A stretch of DNA of 64,000 bases from Ignavibacteria bacterium. GTDB lineage: Bacteria > Bacteroidota > Ignavibacteria > Kapaibacteriales > UBA961. The notes beneath the pieces were generated by a model. The model had not been told where the DNA came from. It searched no databases and saw nothing but the letters and a program-made list of their open reading frames with translations. The stretch is taken from NCBI GenBank assembly GCA_016873735.1, contig VGWD01000004.1, forward strand, positions 1-64,000, in the 5' to 3' direction. Shown here piece after piece: positions 53,882 to 62,941 of the stretch; the first letter of the stretch is position 1; each line of letters begins with the position of its first letter. The position numbers and the translations under genes were made by a program.

Positions 53882-56065
53882 ATGCAGAAGATTTTTTCAA
53901 CAATACGATTCATTCTATTCTTCTGCTGTCTTATTGCACTCTGTCAAACATTGTCAAAAGGCGCGGAAACGCGCCGTTTTGCTTTAAAGACCATTCGCAT
54001 CTATGGGAATGCACACCTCTCCTCACAGCAAATTCTGAATGCTTTGAACATCACATTGCCAACTGAATTGGAATTGAATCACAATTTGGATTGGAATGAT
54101 GTGTTCACACCCGAATTATACAAACGATATTATCCGGAAAGTAAATCGGGTAAGATGCGTGTGGCATTGGACTCTGTAACATTGATGAACAGAGTGGAGG
54201 TGCTGGAGAATTTGTATCAAAGGAAAGGGTATTTCGATGCGGATATACAATTGATGATTGATATCGATACAATGGGGCTTGGCATACTTGATGTGATATG
54301 CAGGGAAGGAAAGCATTATTCTTTGACGGATTTACTAATCACAGACACAACTCTTTCCAAAACGATTCCATGGAATATGATACAAGACGACTTTCAAAGT
54401 CGGCTTCCTCGGTTTTATGATGAAGACAGTTTAAATGCAATGCTCAACTATTCATTCCAAAAATTGCTCGAGAGAGGATATGCATTTTTGGAATATCGGA
54501 TTGAGCAGATTTTGATTGACACCGTCGAAAAAAAAGCCGTGTCTGTCATTCGCATGATGAATCCTGAACGATTTAAAATCAATGATATCACATTTGAACA
54601 TGTCTCTTCCGGTGGAAGTATATTGCAAAATGATCTTCTCAAACGTTTGCTGTTCATAAAACCCCAAGATTGGCTATCTCCACAGGCAGTGAATCGTTCA
54701 AAGAATCAATTGATTGGCTTATCGTTTTTTTCTGAGGTATCAGAAAGCAAAAAGAGGATCATCACGAATACAGACACATTGGCAAATGTCTCCTATATCT
54801 TGAAATATAAAAAGCCCGAGGAAGTGGTATTCTCCGTTTTTTTGAACCGCACAACGATGGATAACTTCCTTAACATGGGTTTAGAAGCTTCATATTCAGA
54901 CTTGCTTGTTTCAGAAACGGGAAATTCATTTTCCATTTTCTCTCGTTTGCTCGCTCAGGACATTTCTAATACTGTGTTCTCCACCCAAAGGGGTTTGGAA
55001 TTCGAGTATTCAATCGGTACGAATTTCAATCAACCATTCGCATTTTTTCTTGGTGAGCAAAGAGTGCCATTGACATATTCAGCACAAATATCACTAAGAA
55101 ATCTTCCCACCGGATTGAAATTGCTCACACCTCTTTTGCGTGTTTCAAACTTCAATACTTTTCCGGAATGGACTCTTTTTTCGAATCTCAATTTTGATGC
55201 AACATTGGACTTTACGCGATTAATCAATTTTACTCTGGATGAAACAGATCCCAATGATCCATTATATCGCCTGATTGCTCCATATATATCTCTCACGGAT
55301 TATTATAAGGACTCACCGTTTAGCCCTGCATCATTCACATTGGGCATGACATTGACCGGAGACAGAAGAAATTCAGTCATTACACCTTCAAGCGGATATT
55401 TCTTGACACTTCCCCAAATTGAGTATTCACCTGATGTGGGCTATTCACATTTTCTACGCGTGTTTTCTCAATTTCATACATTCTCTTCTTTGAAGAGAAA
55501 TATTGTGTTTGCAACAAAATTGAAAATCGGTCATATCATCAATTGGGGATTTTCGGATCAAGACAAATCAACGCCTCCATTCGAAAAGCATTTCTTTGCA
55601 GGCGGAGCCAATTCAGTTAGAGCATGGCCTTCACGTGGATTGAAAGATGCACAATCTTCGATTGATGATTCATTGGCAAGTAGAATCACCGAACTTTCAG
55701 CTATCATAGGGTCAGCAAGTTTGGTTGAGGGTTCAATTGAATTGCGCTATTCATTTCCAAAGCCCAAAGGCATCGCTGAATTCTGGGCTGATAAAATAGC
55801 ACGTTCCGGATTGGTTCTGTTTTTTGATTGGGGTAATTCATTCAATCGATTGACGCCAACAACATATAATCTTGCAACTGTCGGTAGAGTTTTGAATCCT
55901 GCCAATTGGGGATATGGATATGGAATAGGTTTTCGATTCGACACACCCGCGGGACCATTCCGATTGGATATGGCATTTCCATTCTATGATCCGAATTCCG
56001 CAACATATCGTGCTCCTCAATTTTCGACTGCACAATATCATATCGGATTGGGTCATGCATTTTAA
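53882..56065 (+). CDS. BamA/TamA family outer-membrane protein
   Basis: A 727-residue Omp85-type protein with a signal peptide (ILFFCCLIALCQTLSKGAE). Residues about 32-300 hold POTRA-like repeats (LKTIRIYGNAHLSSQQILNA; VEVLENLYQRKGYFDADIQL; FSEVSESKKRIITN). The barrel half has GGANSVRAWPSRGL, matching the Bacteroidota GGSNSVRGW substrate-site motif, and ends in RFDTPAGPFRLDMAFPF ... GHAF. It inserts or exports outer-membrane components; distinguishing BamA from TamA or TamL by sequence alone is not secure. It overlaps the mnmE start by 11 bases. Confidence 0.88.
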   Translation: MQKIFSTIRFILFFCCLIALCQTLSKGAETRRFALKTIRIYGNAHLSSQQILNALNITLPTELELNHNLDWNDVFTPELYKRYYPESKSGKMRVALDSVTLMNRVEVLENLYQRKGYFDADIQLMIDIDTMGLGILDVICREGKHYSLTDLLITDTTLSKTIPWNMIQDDFQSRLPRFYDEDSLNAMLNYSFQKLLERGYAFLEYRIEQILIDTVEKKAVSVIRMMNPERFKINDITFEHVSSGGSILQNDLLKRLLFIKPQDWLSPQAVNRSKNQLIGLSFFSEVSESKKRIITNTDTLANVSYILKYKKPEEVVFSVFLNRTTMDNFLNMGLEASYSDLLVSETGNSFSIFSRLLAQDISNTVFSTQRGLEFEYSIGTNFNQPFAFFLGEQRVPLTYSAQISLRNLPTGLKLLTPLLRVSNFNTFPEWTLFSNLNFDATLDFTRLINFTLDETDPNDPLYRLIAPYISLTDYYKDSPFSPASFTLGMTLTGDRRNSVITPSSGYFLTLPQIEYSPDVGYSHFLRVFSQFHTFSSLKRNIVFATKLKIGHIINWGFSDQDKSTPPFEKHFFAGGANSVRAWPSRGLKDAQSSIDDSLASRITELSAIIGSASLVEGSIELRYSFPKPKGIAEFWADKIARSGLVLFFDWGNSFNRLTPTTYNLATVGRVLNPANWGYGYGIGFRFDTPAGPFRLDMAFPFYDPNSATYRAPQFSTAQYHIGLGHAF

Positions 56066-57407
56066 TTCAGACACAACAATCTGCTCACTTATTACTCCTC
56101 CGGGATTGAGCGGCATTGCGATGATCCGCTTGTCCGGTCCACAAGCATTTTCAATCATTGACAAACATCTTCATACATCTATTTCAGAAAAAGAATCCCA
56201 CACGATATCTTATGCGGTGTTTCAAGACCATGAATCACCTATAGACACTGTCACCATATTCAAATATGTCGGACCTCATTCCTATACTGGACAAGACACA
56301 ATTGAGATCGGATGTCATGGTGGATATATCGTTCCAAAGCGAATCATAGAATTATTGATTTCATCCGGAGCAATTCTTGCCGAACCGGGTGAATTTACAT
56401 TGCGAGCATTCTTGAATGGCAAGCTTGATTTAACGCAAGCGGAAGCCGTTAATGATATTATACATTTGCAATCACCTGCGGCTTTGGAGTGCGCATCAAA
56501 ACAATTGATTGGTTCTTTTTCAAAAGAATTGTCAGCATTGCGCGATGCAACGGAACGTTTATTCAAGTATTTGATTCTCGATTTCGATTTTTCACAGGAA
56601 GATATTGAACTTGTACCCAAAGAACGATTGATTTCCGAATTGCAAGCTTTGTCATCAACAGCAAAGAGATTCATCGAAAGTTTTGAGACGGCTAAAACAT
56701 TGCGTAGCGGACATCAAGTATTATTGCTGGGTTATCCAAATGCAGGTAAGTCTAGTTTATTCAATGCGGTGCTGGGATATGCACGTTCCATCGTCAGCGA
56801 TGTTCCGGGTACCACACGAGATTTCGTCGAGGGCTCGATGATCATCGATGGAATACATTTCACATTGATTGATACTGCAGGAATACATGAACATACCTCT
56901 GATGCCATAGAGATTGAAGGCATCGCATATTCACTTTCTCTGATCAAGAGAGCAACCATCATTCTTATCATCAATGATATCACTTGTGGTTTAAATCATT
57001 CACAATCTTTGATGGATCTCGTAATCAAAGAACATCCGAAAGCTCAAAGAATATTGGTGCATAACAAATGCGACATTCATGATATAGGCATTCCTGAAAG
57101 TGATGCATTATTCATATCTGCAAAACAATCTCATGGTTTGGAAACCATTGTTGATGCTCTATCAACAACCGCGAAACAAACAGATACGCATATTGCATTC
57201 TTGCTGAATGATAGGCAAGCGCATCTTTTGCAGGAATATATACATGCCATTGAACAAGCATTGCAATTGACTCAACAGGGTATGTCAACCGATGTATTGG
57301 CCATAGAATTGCGCTCGGCACTCGACACGGTGGGTTTGATACTTGGCACGATTTACACAGAAGACTTATTAAACGATGTATTTGCGAGTTTCTGTATTGG
57401 GAAATAA
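56055..57407 (+). CDS. mnmE: tRNA modification GTPase MnmE
   Basis: A 450-residue GTPase that with MnmG places the cmnm5 group on wobble uridines. The N-terminal folate-binding start is TTICSLITPPGLSGIAMIRL; the G domain has GYPNAGKSSLFN, DTAG and NKCD; the C-terminus ends in the FCIGK motif required for activity. The start at 56055 overlaps the barrel gene; a longer frame from 55986 lies entirely within it and is not preferred. Confidence 0.96.
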   Translation: MHFNSDTTICSLITPPGLSGIAMIRLSGPQAFSIIDKHLHTSISEKESHTISYAVFQDHESPIDTVTIFKYVGPHSYTGQDTIEIGCHGGYIVPKRIIELLISSGAILAEPGEFTLRAFLNGKLDLTQAEAVNDIIHLQSPAALECASKQLIGSFSKELSALRDATERLFKYLILDFDFSQEDIELVPKERLISELQALSSTAKRFIESFETAKTLRSGHQVLLLGYPNAGKSSLFNAVLGYARSIVSDVPGTTRDFVEGSMIIDGIHFTLIDTAGIHEHTSDAIEIEGIAYSLSLIKRATIILIINDITCGLNHSQSLMDLVIKEHPKAQRILVHNKCDIHDIGIPESDALFISAKQSHGLETIVDALSTTAKQTDTHIAFLLNDRQAHLLQEYIHAIEQALQLTQQGMSTDVLAIELRSALDTVGLILGTIYTEDLLNDVFASFCIGK

Positions 57408-57418
57408 TTACAATCAAT

Positions 57419-57446
57419 AAAAAAGCCTGAACGCTCTGTCCAGGCA
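57419..57446 (-). terminator. Terminator shared by convergent mnmE and the small secreted protein
   Basis: GCCTG/CAGGC stem (57425-57429 and 57441-57445). On the minus strand it is followed by CTTTTTTATT, a good T tract, so it ends the transcript of the gene at 57470; the A-rich other side gives some termination for mnmE too. Confidence 0.65.
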
Positions 57447-57469
57447 TGTTCTATAGTTAATAGTCATAA

Positions 57470-57874
57470 TCAGAAACAGGGCGTGCTTCTCCATGGATAA
57501 TCATAGTTTGTAAGTTCGTGGTCAATGGTATAGGTAAACTTCTTTCCATCCTTCTTTCTTGTATAATATACATATACCCAATTCCCATCAAACTCCAGTT
57601 CATATGTTCCATTGTGAGCTCCTTTGTAGAGCTCATGATACACATCTGTATGTGCTCTTCCTTTCGAATATTTCGTTTTTATAAACTTTAGAGGTATGTA
57701 CTCAGTCTTTCCTTTGTATAATAAATGACTAGCTCTACCCTCTTCAGGAAAATACACACTGAATCCATTATTAGGATTTTTATCATTCAAAAAGCACATG
57801 AAATATGGATCGGCATTCATTGCCGTGATTTGAAGTAATACCAAGCATAAACTAATAAACAATACATTCTTCAT
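57470..57874 (-). CDS. Small secreted protein of unknown function
   Basis: A 134-residue protein with a signal peptide (VLFISLCLVLLQITAMNADP). The rest is beta-rich and basic with many Tyr and Lys (KGKTEYIPLKFIKTKYSKGR; WVYVYYTRKKDGKKFTYTI) and no recognised domain. No T9SS end. It stands alone between mnmE and an orphan region. Confidence 0.6.
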   Translation of the reverse strand: MKNVLFISLCLVLLQITAMNADPYFMCFLNDKNPNNGFSVYFPEEGRASHLLYKGKTEYIPLKFIKTKYSKGRAHTDVYHELYKGAHNGTYELEFDGNWVYVYYTRKKDGKKFTYTIDHELTNYDYPWRSTPCF

Positions 57875-58043
57875 TGTTGATCCTATTTGGTGTTGATTGC
57901 AAAATGTTAACGAAAGGAAAATACTATGTGTGTTCCCGTCGATGACTCAATTCCATCGCAGCCAAATATATGGAAACTATTGAGTTATTATAAGGTCAAA
58001 TCCACTTGGATGCTTAATGTCATACTACATAATATGCCTCTAT
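57875..58043. other. Gene-free stretch (first part of the 57.9-58.3 kb gap)
   Basis: No convincing gene. A 45-codon plus-strand frame (57926-58063) has a fair AGGA site but a composition unlike its neighbours and no recognisable features; rejected as a gene. No tRNA, repeat or promoter of the TAnnTTTG type was found. Confidence 0.4.
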
Positions 58044-58283
58044 TCACCCCTGATATCCATTAGCAATGCCTATACTTTCGGCCTCACAAATCTTTTCAAA
58101 ATCTTTTGTCCTTCCTGCTTTGATTGGTTTGATTTGCGGAGTTTCTATAATTGCTCTGTTTTTACCCTTGTATCGGACAACTGAATAATGGGTATTGGAT
58201 AATCTTTCCCCAAAGTGAATCCATACATAGCTTCTTCCATTGGTATTGAGTGATAGAAAGTAACTTTTTTTGTTGCACCAAAA
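58044..58283 (-). pseudogene. Open frame without a start, possible 5'-truncated gene remnant
   Basis: A 79-codon minus-strand frame closes with TGA at 58044 but has no ATG, GTG or TTG after the TAA at 58284. The translation is protein-like and basic (SVVRYKGKNRAIIETPQIKP, then CEAESIGIANGYQG). It may be the tail of a decayed gene. An overlapping 40-codon plus-strand frame at 58066 resembles the end of GspF-type membrane proteins but is likely an antisense shadow. Low confidence. Confidence 0.3.
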
Positions 58284-58285
58284 TT

Positions 58286-58320
58286 AAAAACGCCCTCACT
58301 TTAAAAGAGAGGGCGTTTAT
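58286..58320 (-). terminator. Terminator of the T9SS carbohydrate-binding protein
   Basis: AAACGCCCTC pairs with GAGGGCGTTT (58288-58297, 58309-58318), followed on the minus strand by TTTTTAATTTT. It ends 21 bases past the stop at 58341. Confidence 0.85.
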
Positions 58321-58340
58321 GTTTCATGTCGCAATAAGTA

Positions 58341-59894
58341 TTAACGTATGATGAGTTTATGTACGCTTAATACTCCGGATTGATCAATTGATTTAACTGT
58401 GTACAATCCTGCCGGCAAATTGGAAAGTGTAATTGTCTGCTCTTGTGACTCGATAACTTTTTGACCACTGACAGCAAAGATTTCTACGTTCTTTACTGGA
58501 TCACTGAAGTTTAATGTGCCACCATGTTGTATCGGATTAGGATAGAGCGCAACACTTGATGTATTTTCATTGATTCCTGTTGTTGTACCGGAAAAATAGA
58601 TGTTGTCAACAAATGCGATACCTGATCCAAAAGGTGTTGATGTAAAGATCAATTGACTCAAATCCTTCAAACTCTTCAATCCTGCATCTGTAAAATCCTT
58701 TAATGGAATTGCGATGCTGTTCCATTGATTTGCAATAAGATTAGCGTTAATATTGGCTTCTGAATCACCATTTGCTCCACCAAATCCGTCACCCATAAAG
58801 CTTACAAGCTTCACATTAAACACCGTGATATTTGGGGACCATACATCCATATGCATGGTTGTCATGGCGGATGCATCAACTGGTTTTTTTACTGTTTCTA
58901 TGCCATTAAAGCCAAGATTAGTGTATTTCAATGTAGCATTGCCTTTGATGGTAGTAGCTTCAAATGTTGCTTGGCTCCAATCTGTTCTCCATGTATCCAC
59001 TTCAACATTTGTATATGCATCACTGTACATTGAAAGTACAGTAGTTGCTGTTGGAGTTGGAGCAGGATTTTCAGGAGATGCATAGAAATAAGAAATTGTA
59101 TATGTAGCAGTTGTTGTTCCATTACCTGCTGTTACCAATACAGTAGCATCGCCGGGAACTGCTGTTGCTTGTGTTATTTTAGTAATAGTTGCATTGGCAT
59201 CATTCGTTGTTGCAAGCGTGATTTGAGGTACAGCTCCTCCGCCTGGAACACCATAAGAATATTTTAATGCACTTGGCGCAAATCCAGGAATTTGATTTCC
59301 ATCTACTTTTAACTCTTTCAGTGTGGCATCTTCACCGGAAGCTGCCGGCTTTTTCCAGAAATAGATATTATCTAGATAAATGTCTGAAGGAGATACACCT
59401 GCCTGACCATCAAACTTCAATTGAATAACTGATTTCCATGACATTCCTGTAAAAGCAGATTTTGGCAAATCAACACTGCTCCATTCTCCGGCTTTCAACA
59501 TAACATCAACCAATACTTCGCCAGGTCCATTACCGCTATTGTCGATTGGTGTGAATTTTAAAACTGTGGCATTGTTTGTCCAAACATCAATATGTACAAA
59601 CTCCATTTCTGATGCATTCTGAGCATTCCCTTCAAATCCTGTTCCTTGATAATTGAAATTGGTATATGCCATTGCCACATCACCCGTACCGGGATCATAA
59701 GCAGGATTTACAGCTCCAGATTGACCCCAATTGGGATTAAAATTTACGCCGGTTATACCTGCATATGCACCACCATAAATTGAGATGACATCTGCAGCAT
59801 TTCTGGTTGGAGGGGTTGGCGGGCTGTTTTTTGGCTGGGCATTAAGACAAACAATATTCAAAAACAAGCTGATAAGAAGTACGGTATGTTTCAT
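58341..59894 (-). CDS. T9SS surface protein with two carbohydrate-binding-like domains
   Basis: A 517-residue exported protein, signal peptide HTVLLISLFLNIVCLNAQ. Domain 1 (about 33-185, VISIYGGAYAGITGV ... DNIYFWKK) and domain 2 (about 275-430, TVLSMYSDAYTNVEVDTWRT ... FVDNIYFSG) match the carbohydrate-binding domains that accompany flavobacterial GH16 laminarinases. A cadherin-like beta-sandwich (ATLKELKVDGNQIPGF) lies between. The T9SS domain is at the end (VALYPNPIQHGG ... SVHKLIIR). It has no catalytic domain, so it is probably a surface glucan-binding protein serving the nearby GH30 hydrolase and transporter. Confidence 0.85.
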   Translation of the reverse strand: MKHTVLLISLFLNIVCLNAQPKNSPPTPPTRNAADVISIYGGAYAGITGVNFNPNWGQSGAVNPAYDPGTGDVAMAYTNFNYQGTGFEGNAQNASEMEFVHIDVWTNNATVLKFTPIDNSGNGPGEVLVDVMLKAGEWSSVDLPKSAFTGMSWKSVIQLKFDGQAGVSPSDIYLDNIYFWKKPAASGEDATLKELKVDGNQIPGFAPSALKYSYGVPGGGAVPQITLATTNDANATITKITQATAVPGDATVLVTAGNGTTTATYTISYFYASPENPAPTPTATTVLSMYSDAYTNVEVDTWRTDWSQATFEATTIKGNATLKYTNLGFNGIETVKKPVDASAMTTMHMDVWSPNITVFNVKLVSFMGDGFGGANGDSEANINANLIANQWNSIAIPLKDFTDAGLKSLKDLSQLIFTSTPFGSGIAFVDNIYFSGTTTGINENTSSVALYPNPIQHGGTLNFSDPVKNVEIFAVSGQKVIESQEQTITLSNLPAGLYTVKSIDQSGVLSVHKLIIR

Positions 59895-59939
59895 AATGAT
59901 AATTTGAATGAGTGAAAAAACACAGAACAATAATATTTA

Positions 59940-59947
59940 CAAATATA
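59940..59947 (-). promoter_or_regulatory. TAnnTTTG promoter element of the T9SS carbohydrate-binding protein
   Basis: TATATTTG on the minus strand, 45 bases before the chosen start. The surrounding DNA is very AT-rich (repeated ATATCTATATATAG), so a chance match is possible. Confidence 0.35.
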
Positions 59948-59987
59948 GATATATCTACATATATAGAGATATTCCGTTAATATTTTG

Positions 59988-61412
59988 TTAAAGCTCACCT
60001 CGCCTTTTTACGAGTTCTGCTTTTATATTGCGGGCTTTTTCTTCATTCAAATCATAATTCCACATAACGATTATCGCTAATCCTGCAGTCAAAGACGGGA
60101 TAATGATGTCTGCTAACCGTAAATTGACAATTGTTTCAGGGGTTTGGATAGCAGCTCCGCCTTCAAATCCTATTACTTTCAACACCAAACCACCCAATAC
60201 CAAAGCCAAACCTTGACCTAGTTTTACCATCCACCAATAAATTGCCCCGAATGTGCCCTCTTTTCTGGGCATACCATTATGTAATTCATCTAGGTCGCAG
60301 ACATCAGCTGTCATAGACATCATCAGGGTGAACAGTCCTCCAAGACCAAAGGAGAGAAATGGTATAGGTAAGAACATCAGCCATAGATTATCAGGATTGA
60401 ATCCCCACCATTTGAGAACATATCCAATAATAGATATTCCAGTCGAAAGTATAAATGCTGTTCGTTTTCCCCATTTATGGGACATCCACGTAATGATAGG
60501 TATAATCAAAAAGGCCGTTGCCATTGCCCCAATAGTTGAAAACCAAGCAGGCCAATTGCCCGCATTTTCAAAACTTCCATTGAATAAATAATAGACGATG
60601 ATGAAGAAGCTAAATGAAGCAACCATTTGAAATCCATTAAACACAAGAAAGGTTGCCATGCATAATTTCACGAATGGAACATTCTTAAAAATCAATTTCA
60701 TATTGGTCCACAACCCTTTCATGTTTCGTATGAGATTCCGTAGGGTAATGGTATCACGATTCGTTATGGCATCTTGATTTATTTCGCGACAGAATATTGC
60801 AGGTATAATACCAAGAATCAAGCAAGATAGACCAACCCAAATCGACAGATTTCTGACAGCAATAGCCTGATTTGAATATAGATCCGGATCAGCAATCATC
60901 ACCCAGAGCCAAGGCACTATCATCCAAGCAAGTTGGCTAATTGTTTGAGAGAAACCCATGAGTCTTGTTCGCTCTTTATAATCGGAAGTCATCTCATATC
61001 CCAATCCAATCAAAGGTGTAGAATAGATTGTGTTACCTGTTAAAAAGAGCAAAGAGAAAACCATGAAGTACCAAAAGTTATAGGATTGGGAATTATCTGC
61101 ATATAACTGCCATAAACAGGCAAACAATAACCCGCTTGTGATTGCTCCGATAAAGATATATGGTCGCCTTCTTCCCCATCTTGAGGTTGTATTATCTGAG
61201 ATATATCCCATGATGGGATCTGTTATAGCATCATATATTCTGGGTATACCACCTAAAAGCCCTGCCAAAAATGGATCCATTCCAAAAGTGGTCATTAAGA
61301 AAAAGGAAAAGACACCCAAGGCGCCGGGAAACAAATTGTTGACCAAATGTCCGGAACCAAATGCTGCCTTTTGAATGATTGGGATACGAGTCAATTTTTG
61401 TACTTCTGTCAT
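59988..61412 (-). CDS. GPH family sugar transporter (MFS)
   Basis: A 474-residue cation:sugar symporter with about twelve membrane segments, of the glycoside-pentoside-hexuronide branch. The N-terminal KAAFGSGHLVNNLFPGALGV, the loop DAITDPIMGYISDNTTSRWG and RRRPYIFIGA are family signatures. I use the ATG at 61412, preceded by AAGAG; a GTG at 61418 is possible. It follows the GH30 gene by 8 bases and would import the released glucose or oligoglucan. Confidence 0.9.
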   Translation of the reverse strand: MTEVQKLTRIPIIQKAAFGSGHLVNNLFPGALGVFSFFLMTTFGMDPFLAGLLGGIPRIYDAITDPIMGYISDNTTSRWGRRRPYIFIGAITSGLLFACLWQLYADNSQSYNFWYFMVFSLLFLTGNTIYSTPLIGLGYEMTSDYKERTRLMGFSQTISQLAWMIVPWLWVMIADPDLYSNQAIAVRNLSIWVGLSCLILGIIPAIFCREINQDAITNRDTITLRNLIRNMKGLWTNMKLIFKNVPFVKLCMATFLVFNGFQMVASFSFFIIVYYLFNGSFENAGNWPAWFSTIGAMATAFLIIPIITWMSHKWGKRTAFILSTGISIIGYVLKWWGFNPDNLWLMFLPIPFLSFGLGGLFTLMMSMTADVCDLDELHNGMPRKEGTFGAIYWWMVKLGQGLALVLGGLVLKVIGFEGGAAIQTPETIVNLRLADIIIPSLTAGLAIIVMWNYDLNEEKARNIKAELVKRRGEL

Positions 61413-61420
61413 GATCACTC

Positions 61421-62941
61421 TTAAGGATGGGTAAAGAGAATTGTTTGTAAGGCTTGTTTGCTGATATCCACATATACAGTTGTAGAATTCACTGACACTT
61501 GGAGCGAATGTTCCGAATTCGATGGATTGAATGCAATCACTACAATGGATCCATCAGGATTTTCTGCAGCCACAACCATGATATCTTTATTGGAGCAAGT
61601 ATTTTTAATGATATAAGAACCGGGTCTTATATACTTGCTAAAATGCGACATGATATAATACAGTGGGGTAAAATATACCTCATCTTTTTTTGTATCAACA
61701 ATCACCGGCGCGATACACCAATTCTTGAACCAATTTGGTCCGCCATGCGTATCAAGAACCATATTCCAATCTATCCAGCCATGCACATTGTTTTGCAAAC
61801 AACCAATGATATCTCGAGCATATCTATATGCAGGTACATATTTTGGATGCAGATGCTTTTGATCTGCCGGCGCCCAATCCCAACCCCAATCTGTTGCTTC
61901 TTCTCTCCAATACCAAGCATCATCATTCCAATGTGGAACTTCGGCATCAATACATGCCTCTGTTTGTATCAGATATTTAGTGGGTGCTTTTGCAATTGCA
62001 TACTGCAATTCTTCCGGAAAATACTCAACCGTGCTTTCATACCAATGAATAGCGGTACCAGCAAAGTATTTGGATGATGAAGCATTTTTGTACATCACAT
62101 CCACCCAGTCTTTGAGTCCTGCTCTATTCTGATCATATCCTAGAATATTGACATGACCTAATCCTTCAGCTTCCAGTGTAGGGCCAAGTTGATATTGAAC
62201 AAAGTCAGTCATTTCCTGAGGAGTGAATAGCATGCTTTCCCAATTATTTCCATTACCATGTGGTTCATTGATGACAGTTATTCCCCAAATAGGAATTCCA
62301 TTTTCTTCACATGCTTTGATATACTTTGCATAATACAATGCCCATGTGCTTTTGTATTGATCTAACAGCTTTCCTCCAACCCAATCATTATTATCTTTCA
62401 TCCAAGGTGGGGCAGTCCAAGGAGAGGAAATCAATCTAAAACCATCGGAAGATATCTTTTGAGCGGATTTTATCATTGGAAATACATCATCAATATCCTT
62501 TTTCAATGAAAAATGTTCAAGTAAAGTATCATTTGGTACCATTGCATATGCATAATGTCCAAGCGAGAAGTCACATGAATTGATATGCGTTCTTGTGAGT
62601 GAATATCTAGCACCTTCATCTGAAAAGTATGCTCTCATTATTCTTTCTCTTTGCGTTTCACTCATTGATTTCAACAATGAAGCAGATGCTTCCGTGAATG
62701 ATCCACCAAAACCAAGAATGTTTTGAAATCTCTTCTGTGGGTTAATGCTGATTGAAACATCGTGAGATTTCTGAGATGATTGTGCAATATTTCTCAATGC
62801 ATTGCCGGATGCAGATGTTTCAAAAATGTGCACAATGTATTTTGAATTTGTATTTGCACACATTGACATTGAAATAGGGTAAATAAAGTAGATAATTACA
62901 AGAGGGACAATTCTACACAGAGATATAATTGGAGCTTTCAT
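61421..62941 (-). CDS. Glycoside hydrolase family 30 (beta-glucan-type)
   Basis: A 506-residue hydrolase with a signal peptide (MKAPIISLCRIVPLVIIYFI). The GH30 core has FGGSFTEASASLLKS near the start, the acid/base Glu226 in VINEPHGN and the nucleophile Glu328 in IQTEACID, and an ATPP-like aromatic block SPWTAPPWMKD. C-terminal beta-sandwich as in GH30 subfamilies with beta-1,6- or beta-1,3-glucanase and glucosylceramidase activities. It overlaps the upstream gene by ATGA. Confidence 0.9.
   Translation of the reverse strand: MKAPIISLCRIVPLVIIYFIYPISMSMCANTNSKYIVHIFETSASGNALRNIAQSSQKSHDVSISINPQKRFQNILGFGGSFTEASASLLKSMSETQRERIMRAYFSDEGARYSLTRTHINSCDFSLGHYAYAMVPNDTLLEHFSLKKDIDDVFPMIKSAQKISSDGFRLISSPWTAPPWMKDNNDWVGGKLLDQYKSTWALYYAKYIKACEENGIPIWGITVINEPHGNGNNWESMLFTPQEMTDFVQYQLGPTLEAEGLGHVNILGYDQNRAGLKDWVDVMYKNASSSKYFAGTAIHWYESTVEYFPEELQYAIAKAPTKYLIQTEACIDAEVPHWNDDAWYWREEATDWGWDWAPADQKHLHPKYVPAYRYARDIIGCLQNNVHGWIDWNMVLDTHGGPNWFKNWCIAPVIVDTKKDEVYFTPLYYIMSHFSKYIRPGSYIIKNTCSNKDIMVVAAENPDGSIVVIAFNPSNSEHSLQVSVNSTTVYVDISKQALQTILFTHP

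Noticed and set aside
57926-58063. 45-codon plus-strand frame with an AGGA site
   Set aside because: No homologue recognised, no membrane segment, and no neighbouring operon; kept only as part of the gene-free description.
58066-58188. 40-codon plus-strand frame with a membrane helix resembling the end of GspF/PilC proteins
   Set aside because: It overlaps a better protein-like frame on the other strand, lacks an upstream gene, and hydrophobic antisense frames are expected by chance.
61499-62077. 192-codon plus-strand frame opposite the GH30 gene
   Set aside because: Antisense to a catalytically complete GH30; no ribosome binding site or family match.
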